From: Blastomyces gilchristii SLH14081
Lineage: Eukaryota; Ascomycota; Eurotiomycetes; Onygenales; Ajellomycetaceae
DNA: 64,000 nucleotides
NCBI RefSeq assembly: GCF_000003855.2
Contig: NW_003101678.1
Coordinates: 248,001-312,000 of the forward strand
Direction of reading: 5' to 3'
Part shown: positions 63,058-64,000 of the stretch, piece after piece
Numbering within the stretch: the stretch's first letter is position 1
Layout: each line of letters begins with the position of its first letter
Notes under the pieces: model-generated
Databases searched by the model: none
Told to the model about the DNA's origin: nothing
What the model saw: the letters and a program-made list of their open reading frames with translations, nothing else
Made by a program: the position numbers and the translations under genes

Positions 63058-63826
63058 AACAATGTTCACTTCTCTTTCGCCAGATTTTATTTTGCGAGGG
63101 GGTAGGGCGGATGGATGGATCGGAATCTTGATGGGATATTTCTTTTCTTTGAACAAAACTTCTCCTTTTACTAATGATTACGCGGGCGCTGCTTACTCAG
63201 GCAAATGTTTAATGGCGTGGGCGTGAACTTTTCGTATCTCTTTCCCTATGCATGATGTATGAGTGGTTTTTCGGTTCCCTAGAAGGATGTCTTCTCTGCA
63301 TTGGAACTGGTTTTCTTTTGGGCTGGCATTTATTTATATACTTCCCTTGTATTGATTTGATGTTAGATAATAGCATATAATAACAAATCGAGGGCATCAA
63401 TAAAGCCGGAGAAAAATCTATCTACAGGAGGGTGTTACCGTTTCATCTTTGATTTTTTGCATTCTGTTTCACCCTCTATTTAGTCTTCCACGTTATCCGT
63501 GATGAAGCCTGTATTTCCTATATTCCCATATTTTAGAGCAGACATACGGAGACCATTCAAAAACACATGGAGCCAATCCCCTGCGTATCACAGAGGAAAC
63601 CGGTTTCAAAACTAGGGAAAACAGTGAATCATATCATGATAATCTGAACTTTGTCAAAAGCACTGACTGGGCTGTAATCTCACCACACATTTCGCGTATG
63701 TAAGTTAATAATAATAATAAACAAAAAAAAAAAAAAAGGGGGGGGGGGGGTCCGGATGTGGGCAAATGAAGAGAGACACAACCTGATACATCAAACAGAG
63801 ACCAGTCCAGAGACCACGTATCCTAA
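63058..63826. other. Intergenic region
   Basis: 3' flanks of MCM3 and the unknown gene. A TAA repeat and an A15/G13-type homopolymer junction lie at about 63708-63751. No gene seen. Confidence 0.6.
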
Positions 63827-64000
63827 CTATGACTGCCCTACCGGCTCAATCTTCGTCAACGGTGACGGTGCTCTACCGCTACCACCACCACCACCACTGG
63901 ATACAGACGACGCTGATTTATTCCTCCTCTTCCGCTCGCTCCCCGAAGTCGACGTCACGGAGCTACCTCTACGCCTACCACCAGGGCTATTATTACTGGT
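63827..64000 (-). CDS. C-terminal end of an unidentified Ser/Gly/Arg-rich protein (partial)
   Basis: Open minus-strand frame from the window edge to a TAG at 63829-63827, 57 residues plus stop: Arg/Ser-rich start (SPGGRRRGSSVTSTSGSER), a Gly run (SSGGGGGSGRAPS) and the end LTKIEPVGQS. No family recognised. The composition suggests a disordered C-terminal tail, possibly nuclear (RKRRNK is a basic cluster). The frame could be an exon; its acceptor lies outside the window if so. Confidence 0.55.
   Translation of the reverse strand, partial: TSNNSPGGRRRGSSVTSTSGSERKRRNKSASSVSSGGGGGSGRAPSPLTKIEPVGQS

Overview
The window is nuclear DNA of a filamentous ascomycete. The evidence is intron-rich housekeeping genes with short (about 45-340 nt) introns, CTAAC-type branch points, a CYP61/ERG5 gene, a GARP Vps52, an Rrn7 and fungal-type protein sequences. 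Gene content and the many long A/T homopolymers and trinucleotide tracts fit Eurotiomycetes, most likely Onygenales (Ajellomycetaceae-like), but that placement is inference. There are no bacterial features: no operons, CRISPR, IS elements or ribosome binding sites. Gene models were built by hand from reading frame, splice signals and phase, and most complete models add up to a multiple of three.

Layout, left to right: 3' part of a HECT ubiquitin ligase (HUL5-like, +); about 3.5 kb of non-genic DNA with an 84-bp direct repeat and a decayed minus-strand coding region next to a 65-nt poly(T); NAGLU-type GH89 glucosaminidase (+); poly(A)-binding protein PAB1 (+, with a leader intron); an iron-ADH/maleylacetate-reductase-like gene (+, two GC-donor introns and a one-base frameshift) convergent with an L-2-hydroxyglutarate dehydrogenase-like gene (-); VPS52 (-) divergent from eIF5A (+); RRN7 (+); ubiquitin-eL40 fusion (+); a Yip1-family Golgi protein (-); a TBC1D20/Gyp8-type Rab GAP (-); a large MMS1_N/CPSF-like beta-propeller protein (+); eIF5B (+); a mitochondrial rhodanese (-); ERG5 sterol C-22 desaturase (-); a 3.5-kb AT-rich gap; SRP68 (-) divergent from a 1.5-kb-residue-class PPR protein (+); MCM3 (+); and the C-terminal end of an unknown gene (-).

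Functionally the genes are housekeeping: translation and ribosome production (PAB1, eIF5A, eIF5B, ubiquitin-eL40, RRN7), membrane trafficking (VPS52, Yip1 family, Rab GAP, SRP68), DNA replication (MCM3), protein turnover (HUL5), sterol synthesis (ERG5) and mitochondrial functions (PPR, rhodanese, L2HGDH). They are not co-transcribed and do not form a pathway cluster. I found no secondary-metabolite cluster, intact transposon, defence system or obviously new multi-gene system. The most unusual things are in gene structure: a start codon split by an intron with a 7-nt coding micro-exon (ubiquitin-eL40), GC-donor introns plus a frameshift in one gene, introns that are a multiple of three and stop-free (VPS52, PPR), and a possible retroposed, decayed gene copy.
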